NCBI GenBank assembly: GCA_963836605.1
Contig: CAWIKB010000011.1
Location: forward strand, 248,001 to 312,000
Length of the DNA stretch: 64,000 nt
Reading direction: 5' to 3'
Source: Bog-473 sp963836605
GTDB taxonomy: Bacteria > Actinomycetota > Acidimicrobiia > Acidimicrobiales > RAAP-2
Position 1 is the first letter of the stretch; each line of letters begins with the position of its first letter. A program made the position numbers and the translations under genes. Below, piece after piece: positions 49,854 through 58,793 of the stretch. Below the pieces are notes generated by a model. That model searched no databases. It had not been told where the DNA came from and worked only from the letters and a program-made list of their open reading frames with translations.

Positions 49854-50321
49854 ATGTCCGCAAATGAACCCCTCACCGTCGAGGCGGCCCGCTCCTTCCT
49901 GAAGGTCGCGGTAGAGGAAGCCCTCCTCGGTCTGGGCGAAGGCGGCATCCCCATCGGTGCCGCCCTGTTCCACCGAGACGGCACCCTGCTGGGACGCGGC
50001 CACAATCGCCGGGTCCAGGACGATGACCCCTCGATGCACGGCGAGACCGCCGCCTTCCGGCATGCCGGGCGCCGCCGCCACTACGCCGACTGCGTGATGG
50101 TCACCACCCTCTCCCCTTGCTGGTACTGCAGCGGCCTGCTCCGCCAATTTCGGATCGGCACGGTGGTCATCGGGGAGGCGACCAACTTCGTCGGCGGCCG
50201 CGACTGGGTGGCCGAGCACGGGACCAGGGTCATCGACCTCAACGATGCCGGGTGCATCGCCATGTTGGGCACGTTCATCGCCGAGAAGCCCGACCTCTGG
50301 CACGAGGACATAGGGCTCTGA
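49854..50321 (+). CDS. Cytosine deaminase of the fungal (Fcy1-like, CDA-fold) type
   Basis: A 155-residue zinc deaminase that converts cytosine to uracil and ammonia. EGGIPIGAALF and LGRGHNRRVQ precede the zinc site His62-Gly-Glu64 (MHGE); SPCWYCSGLL provides Cys89 and Cys92. The C-terminal ending HEDIG and the segment ATNFVGGRDWV resemble yeast Fcy1, not the amidohydrolase-type CodA of E. coli or tRNA adenosine deaminase TadA. ATG 49854 is the start. The NCS1 permease next door supports cytosine as substrate. It is convergent with the secreted protein gene at 50364. Confidence 0.88.
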   Translation: MSANEPLTVEAARSFLKVAVEEALLGLGEGGIPIGAALFHRDGTLLGRGHNRRVQDDDPSMHGETAAFRHAGRRRHYADCVMVTTLSPCWYCSGLLRQFRIGTVVIGEATNFVGGRDWVAEHGTRVIDLNDAGCIAMLGTFIAEKPDLWHEDIGL

Positions 50322-50363
50322 GCATCGAGGGGGCAGGCACGGCGAGCGAATAGCTCGGCGCGG

Positions 50364-51092
50364 TCAGCTCTGCGCGCCGGTCGCGCTCTTCGCCCTGGCG
50401 TCGAGGGTGCGGAGCAATGCCGCCTCCATGGCGACCGGAGAGCCTTTGCCCGTCTCGAACTCGCTGAGGCCCACTTCGGCTCGACCGACCAGGAAGTTGA
50501 TTTGGCTTCCGGCGAAGGACTGCTGCTTGGTTACGCCGTCTTTTCGTAGGGTGATTGTGAACGACAGATGAAGACCAAAGGAGTGAGGTATCGGTTCGCT
50601 GGGCGTGAAGAGGCTCACCTTGAGCTTCGAGAGTTTGACGCCGGGTGGAAACTGCTTCGCGAATTCTTGCTTGGTCACCTTCGTGACGCAGCCCAGGAGT
50701 TTTGGATCAGTGACCGATTTCAGGTCAGCGAGCCCATCGGCACGAGTGCGGACCATGGTGGCATCCGAGCTCAGCTCGATCGGACCCTGGTCGAAATTCG
50801 CTGAGGTGACGTCCACCACGGTGTCATTCGCCGAGAAGGTTGCATTACCCGCACAACGGGCCAGTTCCGCATTGAACGAACTGTCCGACGCATTGGGTGG
50901 ATTCGGTGATTCCTTCCAGCCCGGCAGGTCGGCTGCGGTGAGATTGATGGCCTGAGCCGTCGCGCGATCGGCGGCCACGCTGACGGGCGCGGTGGTGCTG
51001 GTGGCGCCCTGGTTCGATGCGCCGGCGGGGACCGCGATACCCGTGATCACGCCCGCAGCGAACAGCGCCGAGATGACCGCCTTCCACGACAT
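50364..51092 (-). CDS. Secreted protein of unknown function
   Basis: A 242-residue protein with a signal peptide (VISALFAAGVITGIAVPAGA) and a Ser/Thr-rich segment after the cleavage site. The mature part contains ADLPGWKESPNPPNASDS and two Cys (ELARCAGNAT, LLGCVTKV), which may form a disulfide. The general layout, including the DLPGW-type motif, resembles secreted actinobacterial proteins without known function. Codon use is less G+C-rich than that of the neighbours. It is divergent from the retropepsin gene, with a 25-bp palindrome between them. Confidence 0.72.
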   Translation of the reverse strand: MSWKAVISALFAAGVITGIAVPAGASNQGATSTTAPVSVAADRATAQAINLTAADLPGWKESPNPPNASDSSFNAELARCAGNATFSANDTVVDVTSANFDQGPIELSSDATMVRTRADGLADLKSVTDPKLLGCVTKVTKQEFAKQFPPGVKLSKLKVSLFTPSEPIPHSFGLHLSFTITLRKDGVTKQQSFAGSQINFLVGRAEVGLSEFETGKGSPVAMEAALLRTLDARAKSATGAQS

Positions 51093-51113
51093 TGCGCCCC
51101 CTCCACATCCCTC

Positions 51114-51138
51114 TCCGATTCCCCGATCGGGAATCGGA
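51114..51138. promoter_or_regulatory. 25-bp perfect palindrome between two divergent genes for secreted proteins
   Basis: Two 10-bp arms, TCCGATTCCC and GGGAATCGGA, separated by CGATC. It is centred in the 67-bp gap between the starts at 51092 (minus) and 51160 (plus). This is ideal for one dimeric regulator acting on both genes. No T-run follows on either side, so a terminator is unlikely. Confidence 0.7.
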
Positions 51139-51159
51139 CATCATTTCACACGATGTGCG

Positions 51160-52236
51160 ATGCGGCTCATCAGGGCGGTTGCATCGAGTAGAACTGGCGC
51201 CGTGTGGCGACCCGGTGGTTTGTACCCAGCTGCCCTCGGATGCTGCGTTCTGGCCGTCACGCTTCTCAGTTCGGGGACCGGGGTCGGTGCGGCGCCGCCG
51301 CGCGGCCATCGCATCCTCACCGCCTCGGCCCGGAGTCCGTGCGCCGTAGGACGTCCCTCGGCGTCTCCGGTCACTGTCACGCTGAGCGCCGACTTGAACA
51401 ATGCCTTGACCGCGCCCGTCTGCATCGACGGCCGTGGACCGTTTCATTTCCTCATCGATACCGGTGCCAGCGCCACGGCCGTGAACTCGCCCGTCGCCGC
51501 CCGGCTTCATTTGGCCAAGGATGGTGCACCGCAACAATTCTTCGGTGTCGGTCGCTCGCTCCAGGGGCAGCCGATGCGGGTGGACCGTTGGAACGTGGGA
51601 CCGCTCCGCCTCTCACCTCAGGTGGTGTACGCCGAGCATTTGGGATTGCCACCCCACGTGGACGGACTCTTGGGTTCCGATGTCCTGAGCCGATTCGGCA
51701 CGATTCGCTTGGACTATGACCAGGCCCAGCTGATCGTCGCCAAGGCCGAAGGACCCGCCCTGGCGTCGGGCGCGGTGCAGGGACGGATCGGACAGCAACT
51801 TCCCGCCGCCTTCGCCAGCTTCGATCCGCAGGAAACCCTGCCGATCGCGGTGGTGACCTTCGATGGTGCCGTGGAGGCAACCGCTCCCGTGTCCATCGGC
51901 GCGCGCACCTTCCACTTGGCCATCGATTCCGGCGCGGACAACTCCACGATCGCCGCCTCCAAGGTCCGGGGGCTCGGTCTCACCCAGGACCACCGCCAAA
52001 TTCAGTTGCTGGGTGTCGGCGGTGAGGTCAGCGCCACCGAGGAGCGGGTCACGTCCTGGTCGGTCGGATGGGTGCGCCTCGTACCCGAAGACCTCGTTGC
52101 GACCACGCTCCCGGGGGGCTGGGGCCCTTCGGGTATCGATGGGCTCCTGGGAGCCGACGTCCTCAGTCAGTTTCGCGGCGTGACCATCGACTATGCGGAC
52201 GGGATCCTCGGGATGGACCAAGTCCCTGTCTTGTAG
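51160..52236 (+). CDS. Secreted twin retropepsin-like aspartic protease
   Basis: A 358-residue exported protein. After a signal peptide (LYPAALGCCVLAVTLLSSG) there are two copies of a retropepsin-like fold. Copy 1 has FLIDTGASATAV (Asp100) and VDGLLGSDVL; copy 2 has LAIDSGADNSTI (Asp256) and IDGLLGADVL. Each copy thus holds a D-[ST]-G and a matching hydrophobic-Gly motif, so the two halves could pair into one active site as in pepsin, within a single chain. ATG 51160 gives a normal signal peptide. It is probably coregulated with the divergent gene through the palindrome. Target proteins are unknown. Confidence 0.83.
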   Translation: MRLIRAVASSRTGAVWRPGGLYPAALGCCVLAVTLLSSGTGVGAAPPRGHRILTASARSPCAVGRPSASPVTVTLSADLNNALTAPVCIDGRGPFHFLIDTGASATAVNSPVAARLHLAKDGAPQQFFGVGRSLQGQPMRVDRWNVGPLRLSPQVVYAEHLGLPPHVDGLLGSDVLSRFGTIRLDYDQAQLIVAKAEGPALASGAVQGRIGQQLPAAFASFDPQETLPIAVVTFDGAVEATAPVSIGARTFHLAIDSGADNSTIAASKVRGLGLTQDHRQIQLLGVGGEVSATEERVTSWSVGWVRLVPEDLVATTLPGGWGPSGIDGLLGADVLSQFRGVTIDYADGILGMDQVPVL

Positions 52237-53129
52237 CCCGCCGTCGGCGCAGGGCTCGGTTGAGAGATCCGCACCGGTGCCCACCGGCATGTTCTGACAG
52301 CACCGCCGCCCCGCTTCGACCCGCTCCGCCCCGCCTCGACCCGCTTCGAGTCGCTTCGACCCGCCTCGAGCCTGATTCACATGGGGCTCCCCTCAGGCGC
52401 TACGTCCGGGCCCAGAAACGAGGAGCACCCTGAGGTCGGAAGGAAATCGCGATCGAAATGAACTCGTCGGCCGGAATGAACGGACCGGTCCGAGCGAGGC
52501 GACAGGAAGGAGCCCGGAGGATGGACACGCGACAGCACCAGGGGACGGAGGCCGCACAGCAGCAGAGAGTGGCCACAGGAAGGTCGGACGCACCCACCAG
52601 GCCATGCCGTGTGCGGAACACGGTGGATGACACACAGACGATCCCGTCCGTCGATGCTTCTGAAAGAGTGCACTACGACCGAGTACCGGGTAGCGCGTGC
52701 GAGCTCCAGGGCGAGATGTCCCGGACCGTCTTTGGAAGTCTGCAAGGCGTCTACACATGGGAGGGCCGCGCGCTTCCGTCGGAGCAGCAGGTCCAGATGG
52801 AGATGGCCCGCCGGGTCCCCGCCGATTGTCGGCGACTGCATCGACGCCACAACACCACTCGACTGGCCGGGTGGCACGGCGGGTGGACGTCGGAGACGTC
52901 CGGCATCTTCGCCGCCGACATCTGGGCGACTTCGCGCCACCGGTCGCCTCGGCGCATGGGAAGTGTCAGTGTGATCGTCCGATCAGCCCTCAGCCAAGGT
53001 TCTCGGACCTCGAACGGCATGGCGTGCTGAATCGGAGCCCTCCCTGGTTCGCTCCGCCGGCCTGAGTGCCGGTCGAGCGGAGCCGCTACCATCCGCGCGT
53101 CCCTAACCGACAACGTCAAGAGGCCAGGC
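52237..53129. other. About 0.9 kb without a convincing gene
   Basis: Several open frames of 120-190 codons exist on both strands, but they overlap each other, have scattered Arg/Ser/Pro-rich composition and lack good starts. 52310-52371 holds a 10-bp C/G-rich repeat (see separate entry). TACCAT at 53087-53092 is a probable -10 box for the SDR gene, with AAGAGG as its ribosome-binding site. A decayed gene or non-coding RNA is possible but not shown. Confidence 0.55.
52310..52371. repeat. 10-bp degenerate tandem repeat
   Basis: Six or so units related to CGCTTCGACC or CGCCTCGACC run in tandem between the retropepsin gene and the gene-poor region. No coding role is apparent. Confidence 0.7.
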
Positions 53130-53924
53130 ATGATTCTCGATCGCTTCACCGTGACCGACCAGGTCGCCATCGTCACCGGCAGCGGCCGCGGCATCGGCGC
53201 GGCCACCGCAGTGGCCCTGGCCGAGGCGGGAGCCGACGTCCTGCTGGCGGCGCGGACCGAGGAGCAGCTGCGCGAGGTGGCCCAGCGGGTCGAGAAGGCG
53301 GGCCGCCGGGCGGTGGTGGTTGCCGGTGACCTCACCGACGTCGAACTCATGGGTTCTCTGGCCACGACGGCACAGGCGGAGTTCGGCCGGCTCGACATCA
53401 TCGTGAACAACTTGGGCGGCACCATGCCCCGTCCCCTCCTCGATACCTCCCCGCGCGCCCTGGAGGAGGCCTTCCACTTCAACGTCGGCGCGGGCCACGC
53501 GCTCGTGCGCGCCGGCGTCCCGTTCATGGTCGAGGGAGACAACCCAGGTGGGGCCATCGTGAACATCTCCTCGGTCATGGGCCACGTCGGCGCCCGGGGC
53601 TATCTGGCCTACGGCACCGTCAAGGGTGCGCTGGAGCAGTACACCCGCCTGGCCGCGCGCGACCTGTCGCCCCGCATCCGGGTCAACGCGGTGGCCGTCG
53701 GCTCGACCGCCACTTCCGCCCTCGACATCGTCATGAGCAGCGATGAGCTGCGGACCGCCATGGAGGAGGCCACGCCGCTCAAGCGCATCGGCCATCCCGA
53801 CGAGATCGCGGCCACCGTCCTCTTCCTGGCCTCGCCGGCCGGATCGTTCATCACCGGCAAGATCATCGAGGCCGACGGCGGTCTGCAGTCGGCCAACCTC
53901 GAGTTCGGCCTGCCCGACCTCTAA
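53130..53924 (+). CDS. Short-chain dehydrogenase/reductase (SDR)
   Basis: A 264-residue classical SDR. VAIVTGSGRGIGAATAVALA is the NAD(P) loop, IIVNNLGGTM the NNxG motif, the catalytic Ser is in VNISSVMGHVG, and YGTVKGALEQY holds Tyr and Lys. The ending FITGKIIEADGGLQ is standard. Its wording is like actinobacterial hydroxysteroid- or 3-oxoacyl-type dehydrogenases; the substrate is not known. It is followed after 35 bases by the DapB-fold gene on the same strand, which has its own good ribosome-binding site, so they likely share a transcript. Confidence 0.88.
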   Translation: MILDRFTVTDQVAIVTGSGRGIGAATAVALAEAGADVLLAARTEEQLREVAQRVEKAGRRAVVVAGDLTDVELMGSLATTAQAEFGRLDIIVNNLGGTMPRPLLDTSPRALEEAFHFNVGAGHALVRAGVPFMVEGDNPGGAIVNISSVMGHVGARGYLAYGTVKGALEQYTRLAARDLSPRIRVNAVAVGSTATSALDIVMSSDELRTAMEEATPLKRIGHPDEIAATVLFLASPAGSFITGKIIEADGGLQSANLEFGLPDL

Positions 53925-53959
53925 AGCCCGCACCTCTAAAGCTAAAGACAAGGAGCACC

Positions 53960-55024
53960 ATGACCTATCGCGTCGTCCAGTGGAGCACCGGCAATGTGGG
54001 ACGGCACGCCCTGGCCGGCATCGAGGCCCGCCCCGACCTCGAGCTGGTCGGGCTCTTCGTCTCCAACCCGGACAAGGTCGGTAAGGACGCAGGCGAGCTG
54101 GCCGGACTGGGGCGGACCCTCGGGGTGACCGCCACCAGCGACGTGGACGCGTTGCTGGCCCTCCAGCCCGACTGCATCGTCCACACCGCCATGGCCGACG
54201 ACCGCATGTTCGAAGCCCTGGCGGATCTGCAACGGTTCCTCGAGGCCGGCATCAACGTGGTTTCGTCGTCCCCCGTCTTCCTGCAGTACCCGGCCGAAGA
54301 CGACTCCATGGCCGAGCTCCTGGAGGCCGCCGGCCGGGCCCATGGCGTCTCCCTCTTCGTCAACGGCGTCGACCCCGGCTTCGCCAACGACGCCCTCCCC
54401 CTGGTGTTGACCGGGGTCAGTGAGCGCATCGAAGAAGTCCGGTGCTCCGAGGTTCTCAACTACAACACCTACAACCAGCCCATGGTCCTCTTCGACATCA
54501 TGGGTTTCGGCCGTCCCATGGACGAGGTCCCCTTCCTCCTCACCCCCGGTGTGCTCACCCTGGCCTGGGGCGGCGTGGTGCGCCAGATCGCGGCCGGCCT
54601 CGACGTCACGCTCACCGACGTCGAGGAGTGGTACGAGCGCGAAGCCGCGCCCGAGGACTTCGAAGTCGACGCCGGCCCGATCGCCGAGGGAACCGCGGCC
54701 GCCCTGCACTTCGAGGTGCGGGGCCTGGCGGGCAACACCGCCGTTGTCGTGCTCGAGCACGTGACCCGTCTCCGTGACGACCTCGGTGCCGCCTGGCCCC
54801 AGCCCGCCGGACACGGCGGCTATCGGGTGCAGGTCACCGGCGAGCCCAATTACACCCTCGACCTCCAGCTCATGGGCACCGACGGCGACCACAACACGGC
54901 CGGCCTCAAGGCCACGGCCATGCGCCTGGTCAACGCCGTGCCGGCTGTGATCGCCGCCGAGCCCGGCATCGTGACGGCACTCGATCTTCCCCTCATCACA
55001 GGGCGAGGCCTGGTCGTCACCTGA
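53960..55024 (+). CDS. DapB-N-fold NAD(P)H-dependent dehydrogenase (amine/diaminopentanoate dehydrogenase-like)
   Basis: A 354-residue protein with an N-terminal Rossmann domain (YRVVQWSTGNVGRHALAGIE) like dihydrodipicolinate reductase and 2,4-diaminopentanoate dehydrogenase. NVVSSSPVFLQYP, SLFVNGVDPGFANDALPL and NYNTYNQPMVLFDIMGFGRP are landmarks of a group wide-spread in mycobacteria beside lipid and steroid catabolism genes. The substrate is unknown; the diaminopimelate pathway is unlikely because the C-terminal domain differs from DapB. AAGGAGC precedes ATG 53960. It is convergent with the SET-domain gene, 3 bases apart. Confidence 0.82.
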   Translation: MTYRVVQWSTGNVGRHALAGIEARPDLELVGLFVSNPDKVGKDAGELAGLGRTLGVTATSDVDALLALQPDCIVHTAMADDRMFEALADLQRFLEAGINVVSSSPVFLQYPAEDDSMAELLEAAGRAHGVSLFVNGVDPGFANDALPLVLTGVSERIEEVRCSEVLNYNTYNQPMVLFDIMGFGRPMDEVPFLLTPGVLTLAWGGVVRQIAAGLDVTLTDVEEWYEREAAPEDFEVDAGPIAEGTAAALHFEVRGLAGNTAVVVLEHVTRLRDDLGAAWPQPAGHGGYRVQVTGEPNYTLDLQLMGTDGDHNTAGLKATAMRLVNAVPAVIAAEPGIVTALDLPLITGRGLVVT

Positions 55025-55027
55025 TCA

Positions 55028-55570
55028 TCAGCCGCCGCGTCCGAGACGCGCCAGCAGTCCCGGCACCCAGTGTGAGCCATAGCGACGCTGGAGCTCGGGG
55101 CGCCGCCAATCGTCGCCGGTGATGACCTGACGACACGAAGGGTCGCCGCACCGGCAGTCCATGCGCCAGGCCGAGATGCCGGTCTGCGTGGCGTAGTCCA
55201 CCGTGAGCTCCTCGCCGGAGGGGACGGCCCGGCGTGCCACCAGCGTGAAGGCATCCTCGTGCCAGAGGTTGGGATTGCACGAATGATTACCGAAATGGAC
55301 CTGCTCTCCCGGCGGGATGATCAGGTGCCGGTCGTCCTCGACCGTGATGGTATCGACGTAGGGCACCGCGGGATCGGAATTTGCCACCTCAATCTGCGCG
55401 GAGAGCTCCGCTGTGCTCACGAGACGCCCGCCCAGACGCATCACGACGGTTCCTTCGAGCAGTGGAGCCGAGGCGAGCAGCCCGCGTCCCTCAATCGGGG
55501 ATCGTCCAATGCTGACCCGAGGTTCGATCCAACATGCTGTCGGGACCGGAGGGTGGGCCATGCTGACCAT
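55028..55570 (-). CDS. SET-domain protein lysine methyltransferase
   Basis: A 180-residue single-domain SET protein. The N-terminal SET part includes SPIEGRGLLASAPL; FGNHSCNPNLWHEDAFTLVA is the NHS/C SAM-binding knot, GEELTVDYA carries the catalytic Tyr, and MDCRCGDPSCRQVITGDDW is a post-SET Cys cluster that binds zinc. All parts needed for methyl transfer are present. In bacteria such stand-alone SET proteins modify chromatin-like or ribosomal proteins in a few studied cases; the target here is unknown. ATG 55570 or ATG 55561 may be the start. It follows the mutasome operon by 13 bases on the same strand. Confidence 0.88.
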   Translation of the reverse strand: MVSMAHPPVPTACWIEPRVSIGRSPIEGRGLLASAPLLEGTVVMRLGGRLVSTAELSAQIEVANSDPAVPYVDTITVEDDRHLIIPPGEQVHFGNHSCNPNLWHEDAFTLVARRAVPSGEELTVDYATQTGISAWRMDCRCGDPSCRQVITGDDWRRPELQRRYGSHWVPGLLARLGRGG

Positions 55571-55583
55571 GGTGGCCGACTTC

Positions 55584-58500
55584 TCAGCGGAAATCCCGGC
55601 TGGCCGGCACGGCCGTCCCCACCCGGAGCGCCTCCACCCGCTCGGCGGTCAGGCTGACCGTGCCCTGCCCCAGTTCGAGGGGGCCCCGGATCAGCAGGAC
55701 CGGCGCGTGGCGGGCCACCGGCTTCCAGCGGGCCCAGGCGCCCCGGGAGAAGACCACGTTGACATGGCCGGTCTCGTCCTCGAGGTTGACGAAGACCGCG
55801 CCGCGCGCTGTTTCGGGATGCTGGCGGTGGGTCACCACCCCGGCCACGGTGACCCGCTCGCCGTCGCGGCGCCCCGGGAGGTCACGGGCCACCACCACCC
55901 CCATGGCCTCGAGCCGTTCCCGGGCCAGGTGCATGGCCGTGCGCTCGGGGGCCAGACCCAACGCCCACATGTCGTCGCCCACGGCGTCGTAGAGACTGGG
56001 GGCGGGGAGCGGCGGGGCCTCGACCCCGACCACGATCCCGGGCAGCCGGTCCGGCGTCCCCTGCGCCGCCGCGCCGGCCGCCCACAACAATTGGCGTCGG
56101 GAGGCCGCCGTCGCCCGCTCCACCGGCTCCGCGTCGAGCGCGCCGGCCGCGGCCAGGGTCTCGAGCTGGGCCCGCGACACTCCGGCCCGGCGCACCAGGT
56201 CCTCGCCCCCGGCCCAGGGCCGCCCGGCCACGATCCGCTCGGCCACCACGTCACCCACCCCGCGCACCGAGGCCAGGCCCAGTCGCAGCACCGGGTCGTG
56301 GCCACCGCCCGGCCCGTCCCCCGACCCACCGCCCGCACCGTCCCCCTCCAACGACGCCCCCACCTCGGAGTAGTTCACGTGGGGGCGGCGCACCGCCACC
56401 CCGTGGCGCCGGGCGTCGGCCACCAGGGACTGGGGGGACCAGAACCCCATGGGTTGGGAGTTGAGCAGGCCGGCCGTGAAGGCAGCCGGGTAGTGCAGTT
56501 TCAGCCAGCTGCTCGAGTAGACGAGATGGGCGAACGACACCGAGTGCGACTCGGGGAAGCCGAAGTTGGCGAAGGCAGCCAGCGCGGCGAAGATCTGGTC
56601 GGCTACGTCACCCACCACCCCCCGCCGGGCCATCCCGTCGTAGAAGCGGACCCGCAGCTTCTCCATGCGGGCGGCCGAGCGTTTGGCCGCCATGGCCTGA
56701 CGCAGCTCATCGGCCTCGGCCGCGCTGAACCCGGCGATGGCCACCGCCATCTCCATCAACTGCTCCTGGAACAAGGGCACGCCGAGCGTCCGCTTCAAAA
56801 TGGGCTCGAGCAGCGGGTGCAGGTACGTGGGTTCCTCCTCACGCCGGCGCCGGCGGATGTAGGGATTGACGGCGTGGCCCTGAATGGGCCCGGGCCGGAT
56901 GAGGGCGACCTCGATGGCCAGGTCGTAGAACTCGCGCGGTCGGACCCGGGGCAGGGTGCCCATCTGGGCCCGGCTCTCGACCTGGAAGACCCCGACCGTG
57001 TCGGCGCGGCACAACAGGTCGTAGACCTCGTCCTCCTGGGGCAGCTTCCCCAGGTCGACGGTGATCCCGTGGAAGGAGTGCACCAGGTCGACCATCCGGT
57101 GCAATGCCTCGAGCATGCCCAGCCCGAGCAGGTCGAACTTCACCAGCCCGATGGCGGCACAGTCGTCCTTGTCCCACTGCAGCACGCTGCGCCCCGGCAT
57201 GCGCCCCCACTCCACCGGACAGACCTCGATCACCGGCCGGTCGCACAGCACCATGCCCGCCGAGTGGATGCCCAGGTGTCGCGGGCGGTCGAGCAGTTCG
57301 GCCGCCATCTCGGCCACCAGGGCCGGGACTCCCCCACCGTCGTCGGTCACCGTCTCCTGCACCGCTTCGGCCGAGGACGGCCCCCGCGAGGCCCGGTCGA
57401 TCCCGGCCGACCAGGCATCGACCTGCTCCTGGCTGAAGCCGAACGCCTTGCCCACGTCACGCACGGCCGAGCGCGGACGGTAGGTGATGACGTTGGCCAC
57501 CTGCGCCGCGTGGCGACGGCCGTAACGCTCGTAGACGTACTGGATCACCTCCTCCCGCCGACCCGACTCGATGTCGACGTCGATGTCAGGCGGCCCGTCG
57601 CGGGCCGGGGACAGGAAGCGCTCGAAGAGGAGCCCGAGGTCGACCGCGTCGACGTTGGTGACCCGGAGGGCATAACAGACGGCCGAGTTGGCGGCCGAAC
57701 CCCGGCCCTGGCAGTAGATGTCGAGCTCGCGGCAGAGCCGGGCGATGTCCCACACCACCAGGAAGTAGCCGGCGAAGCCCAGCTCCCCGATGACCGCGAG
57801 CTCGTGCTCGATCTGGGCCCAGGCCCCGGGCACCTGCTCGTCGTGGGGAGGGCCGTAGCGGGCGATGGCGCCTTCGGTCACCAATTGGCGCAGGTAGCCC
57901 TGCTCGTCCATCCCCGCCGGGACGGGGAAGTCGGGGAGCCGGGGGGCCACCAGCCGCAGGTCGAAGGCGCAGGCCAGGCCCAGCTCCCCCGCCCGCTCGA
58001 CCACGCCGGGCCAGCGGGCGAACCGGCGGAGTTGCTCGGCCGCCCCGCGCAGGCAGGCCGACGGCGCCGAGGGGAGCCAGCCCTCCAGCTGGGCCAGCGG
58101 GCGGCGGGCCCGGATGGCGGCCACCGTGGTGGCCAGGCGGAACCCGGCCGGGGTGGCGTAGTGCACGTTGTTGGTGGCCACGGCATCGATCCCCCACTCG
58201 GCGGCCGCCAGGGCCAGCGCGTCGTTACGGGCGGTATCGAGGGGGTCGCCGTGGTCCCAGAGCTCGACGGCCACGTTGGCGCGCCCGAACCGCTCGACCA
58301 GCCGCCCCACCTCTCGGGAAGCCGCCCGGGGACCGGCCTCCATCAGCGCGGCGGGTACCGCCCCCTTGCGGCAACCGGTGAGCACCAACCAGTGACCCCC
58401 GGCCGCCGCCGTGAGCGCATCGAGGGTGAAGACGGGCTGCCCCTTCTCGCCGCCTTCGAGATGCGCCTCGGCCAGGGTGGCCGAGAGGCGGGCGTAGCCT

Positions 58501-58793
58501 TCGGGATCACGGGCCAGCACGACGAGGTGGGTCCCGCGCGGATCCGGATCACCGGTACGGAGCCCGGCCGGCGCCAGGGTCACCTCGGTGCCGAAGACCG
58601 TCGGCAGGCCAAGGGCGCGGGCCGCTTCGGCAAAGCGCACCACACCGTAGAAGCCGTGGTGATCGGTCAGGGCCAACGCCGCCAGCCCCAGCCGGTGCGC
58701 TTCGGTCACCAGTTCCTCGGGGTCACTGCTGCCGTCGAGAAAGCTGAACCCGGAGTGCGCGTGCAGTTCGGCGTAGACCGCGGCCTCAGTCAT
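55584..58793 (-). CDS. dnaE2: Error-prone DNA polymerase III alpha subunit
   Basis: A 1069-residue C-family polymerase that copies past DNA lesions and causes damage-induced mutation. The PHP domain begins ELHAHSGFSFLDGSSDPEEL; the polymerase core has GRGSAANSAVCYAL and the catalytic PDIDVDIESGRREEV with two Asp, and a third acidic residue in VKFDLLGLGMLEAL. A C-terminal OB domain has VTVAGVVTHRQHPETARG. The length fits DnaE2, not the replicative DnaE1. The ATG overlaps the ImuB stop by eight bases. With ImuA' and ImuB it forms the actinobacterial mutasome, under the LexA box at 60642. Confidence 0.95.
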   Translation of the reverse strand: MTEAAVYAELHAHSGFSFLDGSSDPEELVTEAHRLGLAALALTDHHGFYGVVRFAEAARALGLPTVFGTEVTLAPAGLRTGDPDPRGTHLVVLARDPEGYARLSATLAEAHLEGGEKGQPVFTLDALTAAAGGHWLVLTGCRKGAVPAALMEAGPRAASREVGRLVERFGRANVAVELWDHGDPLDTARNDALALAAAEWGIDAVATNNVHYATPAGFRLATTVAAIRARRPLAQLEGWLPSAPSACLRGAAEQLRRFARWPGVVERAGELGLACAFDLRLVAPRLPDFPVPAGMDEQGYLRQLVTEGAIARYGPPHDEQVPGAWAQIEHELAVIGELGFAGYFLVVWDIARLCRELDIYCQGRGSAANSAVCYALRVTNVDAVDLGLLFERFLSPARDGPPDIDVDIESGRREEVIQYVYERYGRRHAAQVANVITYRPRSAVRDVGKAFGFSQEQVDAWSAGIDRASRGPSSAEAVQETVTDDGGGVPALVAEMAAELLDRPRHLGIHSAGMVLCDRPVIEVCPVEWGRMPGRSVLQWDKDDCAAIGLVKFDLLGLGMLEALHRMVDLVHSFHGITVDLGKLPQEDEVYDLLCRADTVGVFQVESRAQMGTLPRVRPREFYDLAIEVALIRPGPIQGHAVNPYIRRRRREEEPTYLHPLLEPILKRTLGVPLFQEQLMEMAVAIAGFSAAEADELRQAMAAKRSAARMEKLRVRFYDGMARRGVVGDVADQIFAALAAFANFGFPESHSVSFAHLVYSSSWLKLHYPAAFTAGLLNSQPMGFWSPQSLVADARRHGVAVRRPHVNYSEVGASLEGDGAGGGSGDGPGGGHDPVLRLGLASVRGVGDVVAERIVAGRPWAGGEDLVRRAGVSRAQLETLAAAGALDAEPVERATAASRRQLLWAAGAAAQGTPDRLPGIVVGVEAPPLPAPSLYDAVGDDMWALGLAPERTAMHLARERLEAMGVVVARDLPGRRDGERVTVAGVVTHRQHPETARGAVFVNLEDETGHVNVVFSRGAWARWKPVARHAPVLLIRGPLELGQGTVSLTAERVEALRVGTAVPASRDFR

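Noticed and set aside
50992..51159. N-terminal extension of the retropepsin gene to 50992
   Set aside because: It would run through the divergent gene's coding region and the palindrome, and would put residues in front of a normal signal peptide.
52458..53030. Possible 190-residue gene on the plus strand
   Set aside because: Composition is scattered, no motif or ribosome-binding site is convincing, and equally long frames exist on the other strand.
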